A stretch of 64,000 nucleotides of DNA from Pseudoalteromonas phenolica (GCF_001444405.1 NZ_CP013187.1:1178001-1242000), one strand, 5' to 3'. Counted from the first letter of the stretch, positions 17,259-27,687 are shown. The notes: generated by a model not told the origin, from the sequence alone. Program-made: numbers and translations.

Positions 17259-20051
17259 ATGACTTTGCTTTGGATACCTTTGCTATCCTTCTTTGGCAGT
17301 ATTATTTCATCTTTAACAGGCAAGTTAACGCGTAATCAAACGACCGCGTTAACACTCGTGATGCCTGCTATTGCCTTAATACTGGTCATTAACTCTGCTG
17401 CGGATGTTTTTGCGGGTGAAGTACTACGCGAAAGCATCAATTGGGTGCCTGCACTTGGCCTTGAGTTATCATTCCGACTTGACGGGCTCTCACTGTTATT
17501 TATTTTTATGATTTTAGGTATCGGCATGTTGGTCATCTTCTATGCCCGTTATTACCTGAGTGAAAAAGATTCTATGCCGAAATTATTCGCTTACCTGATG
17601 CTGTTTATGACCGCGATGTTAGGTATTGTAACGGCGAATAACGTGCTTCAACTATGGCTATTCTGGGAGCTTACAAGTATTAGCTCATTCTTATTGATTA
17701 GCTATTGGTGGGATAAGTCAGAAGCACGCAAAGGTGCGCGTATGGCACTCACGATCACTGGCGGCGGTGGTTTAGCCTTACTTGCCGGTTTGTTAATGTT
17801 GGGTCATATTGTTGGTAGTTATGATATAGACGTTATTCTAGCTAGCCGTGAGCTAATTCAAGCCCATGATTTATATGAACTGACGCTGGTACTAGTATTA
17901 TTAGGTGCATTTACAAAATCTGCACAATTCCCATTCCACTTCTGGTTGCCACATGCGATGGCAGCACCAACACCTGTAAGTGCTTACTTACATAGTGCGA
18001 CTATGGTGAAAGCGGGTATCTTCTTACTGGCTCGTTTTTATCCAGCGCTGGCGGGCACAGAGTTATGGTTTATTTTAGTGGGTCTTACTGGTTTAGCGAC
18101 TTTATTATTTGCAGCTTATGTTGCGCTGTTTAAGCATGACCTAAAAGGGCTGCTAGCTTACTCTACAATCAGCCACTTAGGTTTGATTACCTTATTGTTT
18201 GGTTTGGATACTGAGCTTGCAACTGTCGCGGCAATTTTCCACATCATTAACCATGCGACTTTTAAAGCATCATTATTTATGGCTGCCGGTATTATTGATC
18301 ATGAATCGGGTACTCGTGATATGCGTAAACTCAATGGTATGTGGCGATTTATGCCATATACCGCAACACTCGCTATGGTTGCCGCAGCTTCCATGGCGGG
18401 TGTGCCGCTACTTAATGGCTTTCTATCAAAAGAAATGTTCTTTGCAGAAACCCTGCATCAACAACTATTAGGTTCGATGTCTTGGTTAGTCCCTGTGCTT
18501 GCAACTATCGCTGCAGCCTTCTCTGTGGCTTATTCAGCTCGATTTATTCATGATGTATTCTTTAACGGCGACCCAGTTGATTTGCCAAAAGAGCCACATG
18601 AAGCGCCAAGATATATGCGTATTCCAATTGAGATACTTGTAGCCCTATGTTTAATTGTGGGGATGTTTCCGAACTTTGTTGTTCATGACATCATTTATAC
18701 GGCTGCTGATGCGGTACTTGCAGGCCAAGTGCCTGAATACAAAATCTCTCTTTGGCACGGTTTTAACTTACCATTGCTTATGAGTGCGTTGGCCGTTGCC
18801 GGTGGTATTTTAATTTATACTCAGCGCAAGTATTTATTCCAATTCCAAGCATCACTGCCTCCGATGACGGGTAAAAAGATGTTCGATGGCTCTGTGTCTA
18901 AGCTAGTGAAATGGAGCCAAAACAAAATTGCCGCCGTCGAAAATGGCTCTTTGCAACGTTATTTAATGCTAATGTTTGTGATTGTTTTACTGGCATCAGG
19001 TTGGCCGTTATTCGAGATGGCGCAATTGGCGGGTGACAACCCTCTGACACCAGTAGATGTTCACAATGGTATTGGCGCAGGTTTGTTAATGATAGCTGCA
19101 ATCGCGACAGTGATCTGGCATCGCCAACGCATGATCTCTCTACTTATGCTATCAGTTGTAGGCTTAATGGTATCTATTGCATTTACACGCTTCTCAGCCC
19201 CTGATTTAGCATTAACCCAACTAACCGTAGAAGTTGTGACAATTATATTACTTATGTTGGCGCTATTTTTCTTGCCGCAAAAGTCTCCTAAAGCTTCAAG
19301 TTCGGTGCGTGTTTTACGTGATTTAGGCATTGCCTCTACAATTGGTATCGTCGTTGGTAGTATTTGCTATGCGTTAATTACTCGCCCACTGACCAGTATT
19401 TCTGATTTCTTCTTAGCGAATGCTAAAACAGGCGGTGGTGGTACTAACGTGGTTAACGTAATATTGGTTGATTTCCGTGGTTTTGATACGCTCGGCGAGA
19501 TTTGTGTACTCGGTATTGCTGCTTTGGGTATCTACAAGCTATTGGTAAATTTACCTCTGTTTATGCCGGGCTCTGATAGTGAAGGGCGTCCTTGGGCGAA
19601 AGAGCGCTATCCGTTATTGCTTGCAAGTATCTCGCAGAGTTTATTACCTCTGGCGTTGTTAGTGTCTTTCTATATTTTCCTTCGCGGTCATAACTTACCT
19701 GGTGGTGGTTTCATCGCAGGCCTTATTACTGCGATTGCCTTTATTCTGCAGTACATCGCGCATGGTTCGAACTGGATAGCAGAGCGTTTAACGATTAACT
19801 ATCGTAAAATCATTGCATCAGGTATCGCAATTGCCCTAGCAACAGGTGTAGGTAGTTGGTTGTTTGGTCGTCCGTTCTTGAAAACATGGTTTGATTACTT
19901 TGACTTACCTGTAATTGGTCAGATTGAGCTTGCCAGTGCCCTCATATTCGATTTAGGGGTATATATCACAGTTGTTGGTGCAACTCTGATGATTCTAGCA
20001 AGTCTGGGTAAATTAACTGCCAATGCGCCGAAAGAAGAGGTAAACATTTAA
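17259..20051 (+). CDS. mrpA: Mrp antiporter subunit A fused to subunit B
   Basis: A 930-residue polytopic membrane protein. Residues 1-520 are NuoL-like, with the conserved Glu in LFWELTSISSF and Lys in TKSAQFPFHFWLPHAMAAPT and VKAGIFLLARF. A second membrane part carries GGGGTNVVNVILVDFRGFDT, typical of the MrpA C-terminus. The last 140 residues (LLPLALLVSFYIF, then RGHNLPGGGFIAGL) are an MrpB domain that is a separate gene in Bacillus. The complex exchanges cytoplasmic Na+ (or K+) for H+. I chose ATG 17259 (MTLLWIPLL); the frame opens at 17205. First gene of a six-gene operon with overlapping ends. Confidence 0.92.
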   Translation: MTLLWIPLLSFFGSIISSLTGKLTRNQTTALTLVMPAIALILVINSAADVFAGEVLRESINWVPALGLELSFRLDGLSLLFIFMILGIGMLVIFYARYYLSEKDSMPKLFAYLMLFMTAMLGIVTANNVLQLWLFWELTSISSFLLISYWWDKSEARKGARMALTITGGGGLALLAGLLMLGHIVGSYDIDVILASRELIQAHDLYELTLVLVLLGAFTKSAQFPFHFWLPHAMAAPTPVSAYLHSATMVKAGIFLLARFYPALAGTELWFILVGLTGLATLLFAAYVALFKHDLKGLLAYSTISHLGLITLLFGLDTELATVAAIFHIINHATFKASLFMAAGIIDHESGTRDMRKLNGMWRFMPYTATLAMVAAASMAGVPLLNGFLSKEMFFAETLHQQLLGSMSWLVPVLATIAAAFSVAYSARFIHDVFFNGDPVDLPKEPHEAPRYMRIPIEILVALCLIVGMFPNFVVHDIIYTAADAVLAGQVPEYKISLWHGFNLPLLMSALAVAGGILIYTQRKYLFQFQASLPPMTGKKMFDGSVSKLVKWSQNKIAAVENGSLQRYLMLMFVIVLLASGWPLFEMAQLAGDNPLTPVDVHNGIGAGLLMIAAIATVIWHRQRMISLLMLSVVGLMVSIAFTRFSAPDLALTQLTVEVVTIILLMLALFFLPQKSPKASSSVRVLRDLGIASTIGIVVGSICYALITRPLTSISDFFLANAKTGGGGTNVVNVILVDFRGFDTLGEICVLGIAALGIYKLLVNLPLFMPGSDSEGRPWAKERYPLLLASISQSLLPLALLVSFYIFLRGHNLPGGGFIAGLITAIAFILQYIAHGSNWIAERLTINYRKIIASGIAIALATGVGSWLFGRPFLKTWFDYFDLPVIGQIELASALIFDLGVYITVVGATLMILASLGKLTANAPKEEVNI

Positions 20052-20398
20052 TGGAAATATTATATGCATCTTGCGTCGGCCTTTTAGTCGCGTGTGGCGT
20101 GTTTTTGATTTTGCGCTCAAGAACCTTTCCTGTGGTATTAGGCCTAACTATGTTGTCTTACGCAGTGAATTTATTTTTATTCGCATCGGGACGTTTAACG
20201 TTAAATAAAGCCGCTGTACTTGGATATAGCTCAGATTACGCAGATCCTTTACCACAAGCTTTAGTGTTAACTGCGATTGTAATTGGCTTCGCGATGACCG
20301 CGTTTGTGGTGATCTTGGCAATCCGCGGGCGTGCAGATTTAGGCAATGACCATGTAAATGGTCAAGTTCCGACTAATAATAACAAGGGCAAAGCATGA
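20051..20398 (+). CDS. mrpC: Mrp antiporter subunit C
   Basis: A 115-residue NuoK-like protein with three membrane helices (residues 4-22, 28-48, 72-95). The segment LGLTMLSYAVNLFLFASG and the block DPLPQALVLTAIVIGFAMTA match MrpC/MnhC. Its ATG overlaps the mrpA stop by one base (TAATG), the mark of coupled translation. Confidence 0.92.
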   Translation: MEILYASCVGLLVACGVFLILRSRTFPVVLGLTMLSYAVNLFLFASGRLTLNKAAVLGYSSDYADPLPQALVLTAIVIGFAMTAFVVILAIRGRADLGNDHVNGQVPTNNNKGKA

Positions 20399-21912
20399 TC
20401 CAACATTTAACTTCTCTGCCTGTATTACTTCCTATGTTGGCAGGGGTTATTTTATTAATGCCACCTTGTGGTAAGAATAAGCAGATACGTCGCTTTTCTT
20501 CAGTGGCGCTCAGTTTCATTACCTTGCTAGCATCGGTGCTACTGTTGTTACAAGTAAAAGAAATGGGTAGCACAACCTATGCGATAGGTGATTGGCAGGC
20601 ACCATTCGGCATTGTGTTGTTTGCTGATCCGCTTTCGACTTTACTGGTTTCTCTTACTTCTTTGCTTGGATTGACTTGTGCATTGTATGCGTGTGCAGGC
20701 GATGACGAGAAGGGCAGTTTTTATCATCCTTTATTGCATTTCTTAGTGTTGGGTGTAAATGGCGCATTCTTAACGGGCGATGCGTTTAACCTTTTTGTTT
20801 TCTTTGAAGTGTTACTGATTGCCTCTTATTCATTGTTAATGCATGGCGGCGATAAGCATAATACTCGAGCAGCGTTACAATACGTGATAATGAACTTGGT
20901 GGGCTCTGCCATTTTCTTAATTGCGCTAGGCATTTTATATGGCGTACTTGGCACATTAAACATGGCTGATATGGCTAACAAGATCACAGACTTACAGGGT
21001 GATGATGTTTACCTTGCAAAAATTGGTGGCTTGTTACTACTTGTTGTATTTGCACTAAAAGGCGCGCTTTTACCGCTTCATTTATGGTTGCCTAACACAT
21101 ATGCGACGGCTATGCCGGTCGTTGCTGCGCTGTTTGCAATCATGACTAAGGTGGGTGTTTACTCGATGATGCGAGTTTACACGCTGATTTTTGGTGATGA
21201 AGCCGGTGAGTTAAGCCATATGGCCCAAAGTTGGCTTTGGTGGTTAGCCTTGGCAACTATTGTAATGGGCGCGATTGGTGTTCTGGCGAGTAAAGACATG
21301 CGCAAGCTTGTGGCTAACTTAGTGATAGTATCTGTGGGTACGCTGGTTGCGCTTGTTGCTGTGCAAACAGAAGAGGCCAGTGCTGCTGCTATTTTCTATT
21401 TAGTTCATTCTACACTTGTTACCGCTGCATTATTTTTACTTGCCGATATGATAGGGATTCAACGAGGTAAAGTCGCTGATCGTATTACTATTGGTCGACC
21501 TGTTACCCAGCCTATTTTGCTCGGCGGTGCATTTGCTATCGCTGCAATCACCGTAATTGGCATGCCGCCACTTTCAGGCTTTATTGGTAAAGTTTGGTTA
21601 CTGAAGGCGACGTTTGAGAGCGAATATGGTGGCATTTTCTGGACACTCTATTTGCTGGCGAGTCTGGCTTTATTAGTTGGTATATCAAAAGCCGGTAGCA
21701 CTGTTTTTTGGCATCACCAAAATAAAGGGCAAGACAATGCTGAACCTGTTAAGGCACACAAATATCAAGTGTCTGCGTTATTAATTGTCTTACTAGGTTC
21801 TCCACTGATGGTTATTTTTGCTGGCAATATGTCAGAGTATGCTATTGAAGCAGCAAAACAATTGCATGACTTCTCAGCGAATATCTCTGTTGTACTAGGG
21901 GAGGCGAAATAA
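20395..21912 (+). CDS. mrpD: Mrp antiporter subunit D
   Basis: A 505-residue NuoM/N-like membrane protein. Conserved proton-path residues are visible: Glu in FNLFVFFEVLLIASYSL, Lys in FALKGALLPLHLWLPNTYATA, and MTKVGVYSMMRV. Together with MrpA it forms the antiporter-like pair of the complex. The ATGA overlap with mrpC (20395-20398) and TAATG overlap with mrpE show tight coupling. Confidence 0.93.
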   Translation: MIQHLTSLPVLLPMLAGVILLMPPCGKNKQIRRFSSVALSFITLLASVLLLLQVKEMGSTTYAIGDWQAPFGIVLFADPLSTLLVSLTSLLGLTCALYACAGDDEKGSFYHPLLHFLVLGVNGAFLTGDAFNLFVFFEVLLIASYSLLMHGGDKHNTRAALQYVIMNLVGSAIFLIALGILYGVLGTLNMADMANKITDLQGDDVYLAKIGGLLLLVVFALKGALLPLHLWLPNTYATAMPVVAALFAIMTKVGVYSMMRVYTLIFGDEAGELSHMAQSWLWWLALATIVMGAIGVLASKDMRKLVANLVIVSVGTLVALVAVQTEEASAAAIFYLVHSTLVTAALFLLADMIGIQRGKVADRITIGRPVTQPILLGGAFAIAAITVIGMPPLSGFIGKVWLLKATFESEYGGIFWTLYLLASLALLVGISKAGSTVFWHHQNKGQDNAEPVKAHKYQVSALLIVLLGSPLMVIFAGNMSEYAIEAAKQLHDFSANISVVLGEAK

Positions 21913-22448
21913 TGCGCACAGAAGCAAAGTTTAAGTGGTTACCTACGCCTTTTAGAAGTTTACTGCTGTTTAGTGTTTGGTTATTACTCAATAATAGTGT
22001 TTCGCCAGGCCACCTTATCTTAGGTGCGATTTTAGCGGTTGTAATCCCATTGGCTACTAACCCGTTTAGAACTAAACAGCCGCTGATCTTACATCCCGGG
22101 CTGGCAATAAAACATCTATTGCTAGTGTTGTACGATATCATTACCGCAAATATTCAAGTTGCGCTTTTGATATTAGGACCGACTAAAAAGCTCAATCCGG
22201 GCTTTGTTAAAGTGCCTCTAGATCTCGAACAGGCAATGCCAATTACGATTTTAGCTAGCACTGTATCACTGACTCCAGGCACTGTTAGTGCTGAGGTATA
22301 TCCCTGGAAAGAGTCATTACAAGAAGGTGAAGAGCCTGAACAGCGTTATTTACTCATTCATGTGCTTAACCTAAAAGATGAGCAAGAGTTGATTAACACC
22401 ATAAAACAACGTTACGAAGCACCTTTAAAGGAGATCTTTGAATGTTAG
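21912..22448 (+). CDS. mrpE: Mrp antiporter subunit E
   Basis: A 178-residue MnhE-family protein. The segments LLNNSVSPGHLILGAILAVV and LYDIITANIQVALLILGP, then ILASTVSLTPGTVSAEV, are the family signature. It has two or three N-terminal helices and a cytoplasmic C-terminal domain. It overlaps mrpD by one base and mrpF by 7 bases. Confidence 0.92.
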   Translation: MRTEAKFKWLPTPFRSLLLFSVWLLLNNSVSPGHLILGAILAVVIPLATNPFRTKQPLILHPGLAIKHLLLVLYDIITANIQVALLILGPTKKLNPGFVKVPLDLEQAMPITILASTVSLTPGTVSAEVYPWKESLQEGEEPEQRYLLIHVLNLKDEQELINTIKQRYEAPLKEIFEC

Positions 22449-22711
22449 AGACAGTTATCCTGATTGTATTTGCGATGATTGGCGTTTCGTTACTATTGAA
22501 TCTGTGGCGATTAGTTAAGGGCCCGTCAGTGCCAGATAGAATTCTGGCTTTAGATACCATGTACATTAATAGTATTGCTCTGATTATTTTATATGGTCTT
22601 AGCATGGGCACTGAGCTTTACTTTGAAGCTGCGCTGTTAATTGCAATGTTAGGTTTTGTAAGTACTGTTGCTGTATGTAAGTATTTACTACGTGGCGATA
22701 TAATAGAGTAG
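22442..22711 (+). CDS. mrpF: Mrp antiporter subunit F
   Basis: An 89-residue protein with three membrane helices. The segment RLVKGPSVPDRILALDTMYI is the MrpF/MnhF signature. The start codon lies within the end of mrpE. Confidence 0.92.
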   Translation: MLETVILIVFAMIGVSLLLNLWRLVKGPSVPDRILALDTMYINSIALIILYGLSMGTELYFEAALLIAMLGFVSTVAVCKYLLRGDIIE

Positions 22712-22718
22712 GTGAACG

Positions 22719-23051
22719 ATGGCTGAGTGGATTATTTCTATATTACTTTTGATTGGCGGCTCATTCGTATTGGTGGGGTCAATTGGCCTGGTGAAAATGC
22801 CAGACTTCTTCATGCGTCTACATGGTCCGACAAAAGCAACAACACTGGGTATGGCTTGTTTGCTAACTGCGGCAATGGTGTTTTTTAGTCAATCTGAAGC
22901 GGGGATCAGCGTTAAAGAGATCTTGATTTCGATTTTCTTACTATTAACTGCACCTATTAGTGGTTATATGCTCATTAAGTCGGCAATCCACCACAAGCTT
23001 GATAGTATCGAGCGCACTAAAGGTAAAGATAACATTGAGGACGATGTTTGA
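22719..23051 (+). CDS. mrpG: Mrp antiporter subunit G
   Basis: A 110-residue protein with three membrane helices. GSIGLVKMPDFFMRLHGPTK is the conserved MrpG/MnhG block. Last gene of the operon, 7 bp after mrpF; the order AB-C-D-E-F-G is complete. Confidence 0.92.
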   Translation: MAEWIISILLLIGGSFVLVGSIGLVKMPDFFMRLHGPTKATTLGMACLLTAAMVFFSQSEAGISVKEILISIFLLLTAPISGYMLIKSAIHHKLDSIERTKGKDNIEDDV

Positions 23052-23113
23052 TTTATCTGACTGTCTAACCTTTTGAACGAGTCATTTTAAATGGCTCTTT
23101 CAGTTGGATAAAG

Positions 23114-23164
23114 TTTAAAAAATGAGACAAGCGCGCTAAGAAAAAACATAGCGGCTTGCTCATT
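23114..23164 (-). terminator. Terminator of the RND efflux operon
   Basis: aatgag...caagc (from 23121) and gcttg...ctcatt (to 23164) form an interrupted stem of about 15 bp. On the minus strand it is followed by a T run (about 23122-23117), so it ends transcription of the adaptor gene. It may also stop mrp transcription coming from the other side. Confidence 0.65.
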
Positions 23165-23180
23165 GGGCTAGTAAACGTTT

Positions 23181-24284
23181 CTATAATGCAGGTTGGATTT
23201 CTACTTCTTGACCTTGGGCAAGGGTTTCAGCACCCCTTATCGCAATTCTGTCACCTACTTTTAAGGCGTCTTTGTCTTTTGCTTTAATTGCAACTTGATC
23301 GCCTTGGCCTTTACCAACAATGACAGCTACATGCTCTGCGGTATTATCCTCTTTAATTTTCACGATATGCACACCTTGTTGCCTAAGTATTAGAGCGTCT
23401 CTATTAACGATTAGTTCCTCAGTATTTGAGCTTAAAGGTACCACGACATCGACTAATTGCCCGGAAGCCCAACTTTCTACGTGATTTGCTAAAAGGTCTG
23501 CACGAACTTCAAAGGATTGCGCTCTTGGATCAGTTGCTGGGATCACAGCGGTTACAGTTGCAAGTGCCTGTTGTGGGTCATCTAGTTGACCAGCGCTTAA
23601 TTGTAATTCATTGCCTAAACTTAAGTATTTTAAATATTTAACAGGTACATACAAACGCACTTCAAGGTTGTTTATGTCAATTAAACTGACAAGCGGCTGA
23701 GCACGATTTATTTCGCTACCTGTACGCTCATACCTTTCACTTACCACACCACTAAATGGCGCTTTTAGTACAGCCCGGTTTAATTGATCTTCAATGACTT
23801 TCAGTTCAATCTCAGCCAACTTAATATCAGTGAGGGTTAGGTCATGTTGATTTTGTGCTTGGTCGACTTGTGTCGCTGCGGCGCTGTTACTTTTCGCTAA
23901 TCGTTTTAAGCGAGCAAGTTCCTGCTTTTGAAAGTTAAGATTAATTTTGGCTCTTTCTAACATGACTTCTTGTTTAGCCTTAGCGAGTTGTAGCGGTAAC
24001 AAGTCAATCTTGGCGAGCACATCATTTTTGCTGACCAACTTTCCTGGGGTAGCTACAAAGGTTAGGCGACCAGCTACACCAGACGTTAATGTGACATCTT
24101 GTTTTCCATAAAGAGTGCCGTGTACCGACAAATTACTGTGAAGTTTTTCCTGCTTTATGGTTTCAACTGCAACGGGCGAAATCGCAAAGCTCGGTGCAGA
24201 AAATAAGCCGACACAAGATACTATCCCTAGGGCAACACTACTTGAAAGCATGCTCGTGCGAATCTTAGAGGGATTAAAAGTCAT
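23181..24284 (-). CDS. RND efflux periplasmic adaptor (membrane fusion protein)
   Basis: A 367-residue protein with an N-terminal signal sequence (hydrophobic residues 12-34). The first half of the lipoyl motif (GVAGRLTFVATPGKLVSKND), a coiled-coil hairpin (about 95-165) and the second half (LKAPFSGVVSERYERTGSE) are in the usual order, followed by a beta-barrel domain (NNLEVRLYVPVKYL). It links the inner-membrane pump to an outer-membrane channel. It follows the permease gene by 12 bp in the same operon; no TolC-type gene is present. Confidence 0.9.
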   Translation of the reverse strand: MTFNPSKIRTSMLSSSVALGIVSCVGLFSAPSFAISPVAVETIKQEKLHSNLSVHGTLYGKQDVTLTSGVAGRLTFVATPGKLVSKNDVLAKIDLLPLQLAKAKQEVMLERAKINLNFQKQELARLKRLAKSNSAAATQVDQAQNQHDLTLTDIKLAEIELKVIEDQLNRAVLKAPFSGVVSERYERTGSEINRAQPLVSLIDINNLEVRLYVPVKYLKYLSLGNELQLSAGQLDDPQQALATVTAVIPATDPRAQSFEVRADLLANHVESWASGQLVDVVVPLSSNTEELIVNRDALILRQQGVHIVKIKEDNTAEHVAVIVGKGQGDQVAIKAKDKDALKVGDRIAIRGAETLAQGQEVEIQPAL

Positions 24285-24296
24285 CAGCGGTTTCCT

Positions 24297-27200
24297 TTAT
24301 TGATTCGCAACTAAATTGAGTTGCGGCTTTTCTTTGTTTATTGATTTAGGCGTTTTATATTTTGCTTTGCCCAACAGTAATAAACTAGGCATTAATACCA
24401 GTGTAAAAATAGCACTGATAGCCATGCCGCCAACAATTACGGTTGCTAATCCGCGGTATATCTCTGAACCCACACCTGGTACTAGCATCAGTGGCAACAT
24501 TCCGAATAAGCTGGTTAGCGTACTTAAGTAAACTGGGCGAGCACGTAATAATACGGCTTGTTTTACCGCATCTTCTCTTTGCATACCGTCTCGTTCAGAG
24601 CTACGAGTTTGGTCAACCAATAAAATGGCATTATTGACAACTAATCCAAGCAGAATGATGAAACCTATCATGGTTAAGAGGTCGAGTGATTGAAAAGTAA
24701 ATAGGTTCAGTACATACAGAGCAATAACCCCACCTGCTAATGCCAAAGGCATGATCAAAAGAACCAGAAAGCTATCTTTTGCTGATTTAAACAGTGCAGT
24801 CATCAATAGAAACAAGATGAATAAGGCTAAGGCAAAATTGAAGGTCATTTCTTGAATGGCTGAATTCATCTTTTGCGCATTACCAGCCAAGATCACACTC
24901 GTTGAAGCAGAAACCGCAGCTTGTACTTTTGGTAGCACTTGTGCATTCAAGCGTGCTTGTGCCTCCTGTAAACTCATCTGGGGCGGTGGGGTAACCATGA
25001 CGGTGACTGTGCGCTTGCCATTTACACGTCTTAATTGTGTCGGTCCTACGGTTCGTTCAACACGGGCAAGTTCACCGAGTGTTTGTGTGCCAGCCAGAGG
25101 TGTAATGATAGGTATCTCTTTAAGCTCTTCTGGGGACTGCCAGGGTTTTGCACGCAAGATGACGTTCATACGTTCGTTACCATCGAAGTACTCATTAATA
25201 AATAATCCCCCTGTGAACGCTTGCACAGCTTGTGCAACGTCACTGCGTGTTAAACCAGCTTGAGTGATCCGCCTGTCATCAGGGTGAAGTCTTAACTCTG
25301 GTTCGGCCATATCTAAACGCGGCATTGGCTGAGCAGAAGCCTCAGGCATAGCTTCTCGTGTTGCTTGCAAGGCAACTCTTGCACCCGCGATTAAATCATC
25401 AATATTTGGACCTGATAAATCAATATTTATTGCACGCCCATCTCCACCATTGTTGACTCGGATCATCGAGCCGCGGTTTAAAAAGACTCGAGTATCGGGC
25501 AAATCATGGAATATCTCTTCACGTGCGACTTTCATTAGCTCCTCTACCCGAGTCGGATCGTCAGAATAAATAAACCCACCGGCATTTGAGCCGAAGACAT
25601 AGAAGTTAAAGTCTTTTATTTTCGGCGACTTTTCGCCTTCATAATATGGCATCACACGCTTTTTAACTCGAGAAGCAATTTCGGCTTCCATAAATTGGAT
25701 ATTTCCACCTGGAGGTGTCAGCAAGGTATAAAAGAAACCGTCAGTAGGAGCACGAGGCATAAAGTCTGTTTGCGGTAATAAAGCATAGGTAATAAATACA
25801 GAGCCACCTAATAAAGAGACTATCCAACTGAGTTGTTTAACTCTGCTATTGGTTAACTTAACCACACAATGTGTGACCTTATGCCAATAGGCCTGATATG
25901 GATCAGGTTTACTTTTTGTTTCAGGCCAAATCTTATTTGCCACAGGAATAAGCGTCATAGCACAGATAAGCGAAGAGATAACAGCAATCGATAAAGTTAA
26001 TGCGAGATCTGAAAATAATTGACCCTCAATACCCTCCATAAACATAATGGGTAGGAATATAGCGACACTGGTTGCAGTAGAGGCAAACAAAGCCCCCCCA
26101 ACTTGCGTCGCGCCTTTTAAAGTTGCTTTGTTCGCAACCATGCCTGAGGCGGTTAATCGAGCTATGTTTTCTTGCACGATAATTGCGGCATCTAGCACTA
26201 AGCCAACGGCAAATGCTAGACCTGCTAGTGACACAACATTCAAACTACGCTCGAACAGATTGAGTGCTAAGAATGCAACCATCAGTGACACAGGGATGGT
26301 TGCTGCTATGATCAATGTGGGTTTTAGACCTCTAAAAAACAGCCAAAGTATTCCGCACGCCAGTAATACCCCTAGTCCCAAATTACCTTTTACCAGTTGT
26401 AATGCATTTCTGATATGTACCGATGAATCGAAACTTAGCTCAATGGCAAGACCAACTTCTTTTAAAGCGCCTGCATTTAATTCTTTTATGGCAACGTTTA
26501 TTTCATCTAATACCGCAACGGTATTGGCGTCGTTTGCTCTTGAAATAGTAATATAATAAGCCGGTTTTCCGTTTCTCAATGTCATAGAACGGCGATCAGT
26601 GACTGTGTCTTCGACACTTGCGATATCGCCGAGATAAATGGGTCGTTCGCCTACATAGCCCACGCGCAGTTCAGCTAAGTTGTCTACATTGTATTTACCA
26701 GTAAATCGCACTGTGTATTGCCGACGTCCGACATCGGCAAGGCCACCAGAACTATCATTGGCAGTCGATAAAGTTCGGCGAATTTGAGCAAGGCTAATGC
26801 CAAATGCCGCTGCTTTTTGTGGGTCAAAAGTAACGCGTAGTTCTCGTGGGCGCTCACTGTTCATATTGACACGAGAGATACCAGAGATACGTGCAAGTCT
26901 CGGCTCAATAATGTCTTCAATTTGCTTTTGATATTTCGCCATATCAAGTTGGTCTGAGTCAAAACTTATAGGCACAACTAATAGACTTGCTGCTGTTGGG
27001 CCACCTGATCCGGGACCACCATTACCCCCAGCAGTAACCACGGGGTCCATGGCATCTAAAGGAAGAGGAGGGGCTTGGTTTAAGCTAGTCAGTACATCAA
27101 GCATGGCTTGTTGCATATCAGCACCAACTGCAAATGTTAGATTTATAGCGCCGCCACCTTGGTTGATATTGGTATTTACCTCCAGAGCGCCCGGCGTATG

Positions 27201-27416
27201 CTTCACGGCATTTTCTAATGGTTCGATGATCATAGATTCGATTTCTTCTGGGGCTGCTTGGCGCCAACCAGAAAATATAGTGATCTGAGGTTGCTCAATT
27301 TCAGGAGTGAGCTGAATCGGTAATTTAAAAATGCTGATGATGCCAAATAAAATAATTAAAGTAAGAATGACAAGAACCGCAGCAGGATTCTTTAATGAGG
27401 AGCGGGTTAAGTTCAT
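24297..27416 (-). CDS. RND family efflux permease (HAE1/AcrB type)
   Basis: A 1039-residue inner-membrane proton-driven exporter, of the usual family length. The N-terminal helix (residues 12-34), large periplasmic loops, the central 12-helix arrangement with FAVGLVLDAAIIVQENIARL (the helix-4 Asp pair region of proton translocation) and the repeated second half (GFIILLGLVVNNAILLVDQT) are clear. I took ATG 27416 (MNLTRSSLKNP) with TTGGAC 7 nt upstream; the frame opens at a GTG (27437). Substrates cannot be told from sequence. The permease gene comes before the adaptor gene, the reverse of the usual order. Confidence 0.9.
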   Translation of the reverse strand: MNLTRSSLKNPAAVLVILTLIILFGIISIFKLPIQLTPEIEQPQITIFSGWRQAAPEEIESMIIEPLENAVKHTPGALEVNTNINQGGGAINLTFAVGADMQQAMLDVLTSLNQAPPLPLDAMDPVVTAGGNGGPGSGGPTAASLLVVPISFDSDQLDMAKYQKQIEDIIEPRLARISGISRVNMNSERPRELRVTFDPQKAAAFGISLAQIRRTLSTANDSSGGLADVGRRQYTVRFTGKYNVDNLAELRVGYVGERPIYLGDIASVEDTVTDRRSMTLRNGKPAYYITISRANDANTVAVLDEINVAIKELNAGALKEVGLAIELSFDSSVHIRNALQLVKGNLGLGVLLACGILWLFFRGLKPTLIIAATIPVSLMVAFLALNLFERSLNVVSLAGLAFAVGLVLDAAIIVQENIARLTASGMVANKATLKGATQVGGALFASTATSVAIFLPIMFMEGIEGQLFSDLALTLSIAVISSLICAMTLIPVANKIWPETKSKPDPYQAYWHKVTHCVVKLTNSRVKQLSWIVSLLGGSVFITYALLPQTDFMPRAPTDGFFYTLLTPPGGNIQFMEAEIASRVKKRVMPYYEGEKSPKIKDFNFYVFGSNAGGFIYSDDPTRVEELMKVAREEIFHDLPDTRVFLNRGSMIRVNNGGDGRAINIDLSGPNIDDLIAGARVALQATREAMPEASAQPMPRLDMAEPELRLHPDDRRITQAGLTRSDVAQAVQAFTGGLFINEYFDGNERMNVILRAKPWQSPEELKEIPIITPLAGTQTLGELARVERTVGPTQLRRVNGKRTVTVMVTPPPQMSLQEAQARLNAQVLPKVQAAVSASTSVILAGNAQKMNSAIQEMTFNFALALFILFLLMTALFKSAKDSFLVLLIMPLALAGGVIALYVLNLFTFQSLDLLTMIGFIILLGLVVNNAILLVDQTRSSERDGMQREDAVKQAVLLRARPVYLSTLTSLFGMLPLMLVPGVGSEIYRGLATVIVGGMAISAIFTLVLMPSLLLLGKAKYKTPKSINKEKPQLNLVANQ

Positions 27417-27687
27417 GGTCATGTCCAAAAGCACCAAAAGTAGTCAGCTTTAACATTGTGGCGCAGATGTGGATAATTTAGCAAAGATAAAAAAGCGAGA
27501 TTTCGTTGAACCTTCCTAGAAGTCAGTTAAAACGAAGGTTTAGTAATATCTTGTAACGTTTTGAAAAAGTTTATTCATGTAATTTTGTTCAGAATTTTTT
27601 TGATTTGAAACAAGCATTCGGCATTTCGGGCTTTTAAATTATCGTGATAGAAATACAATCACGGCAAAATTTTTATAAGGAATGATT

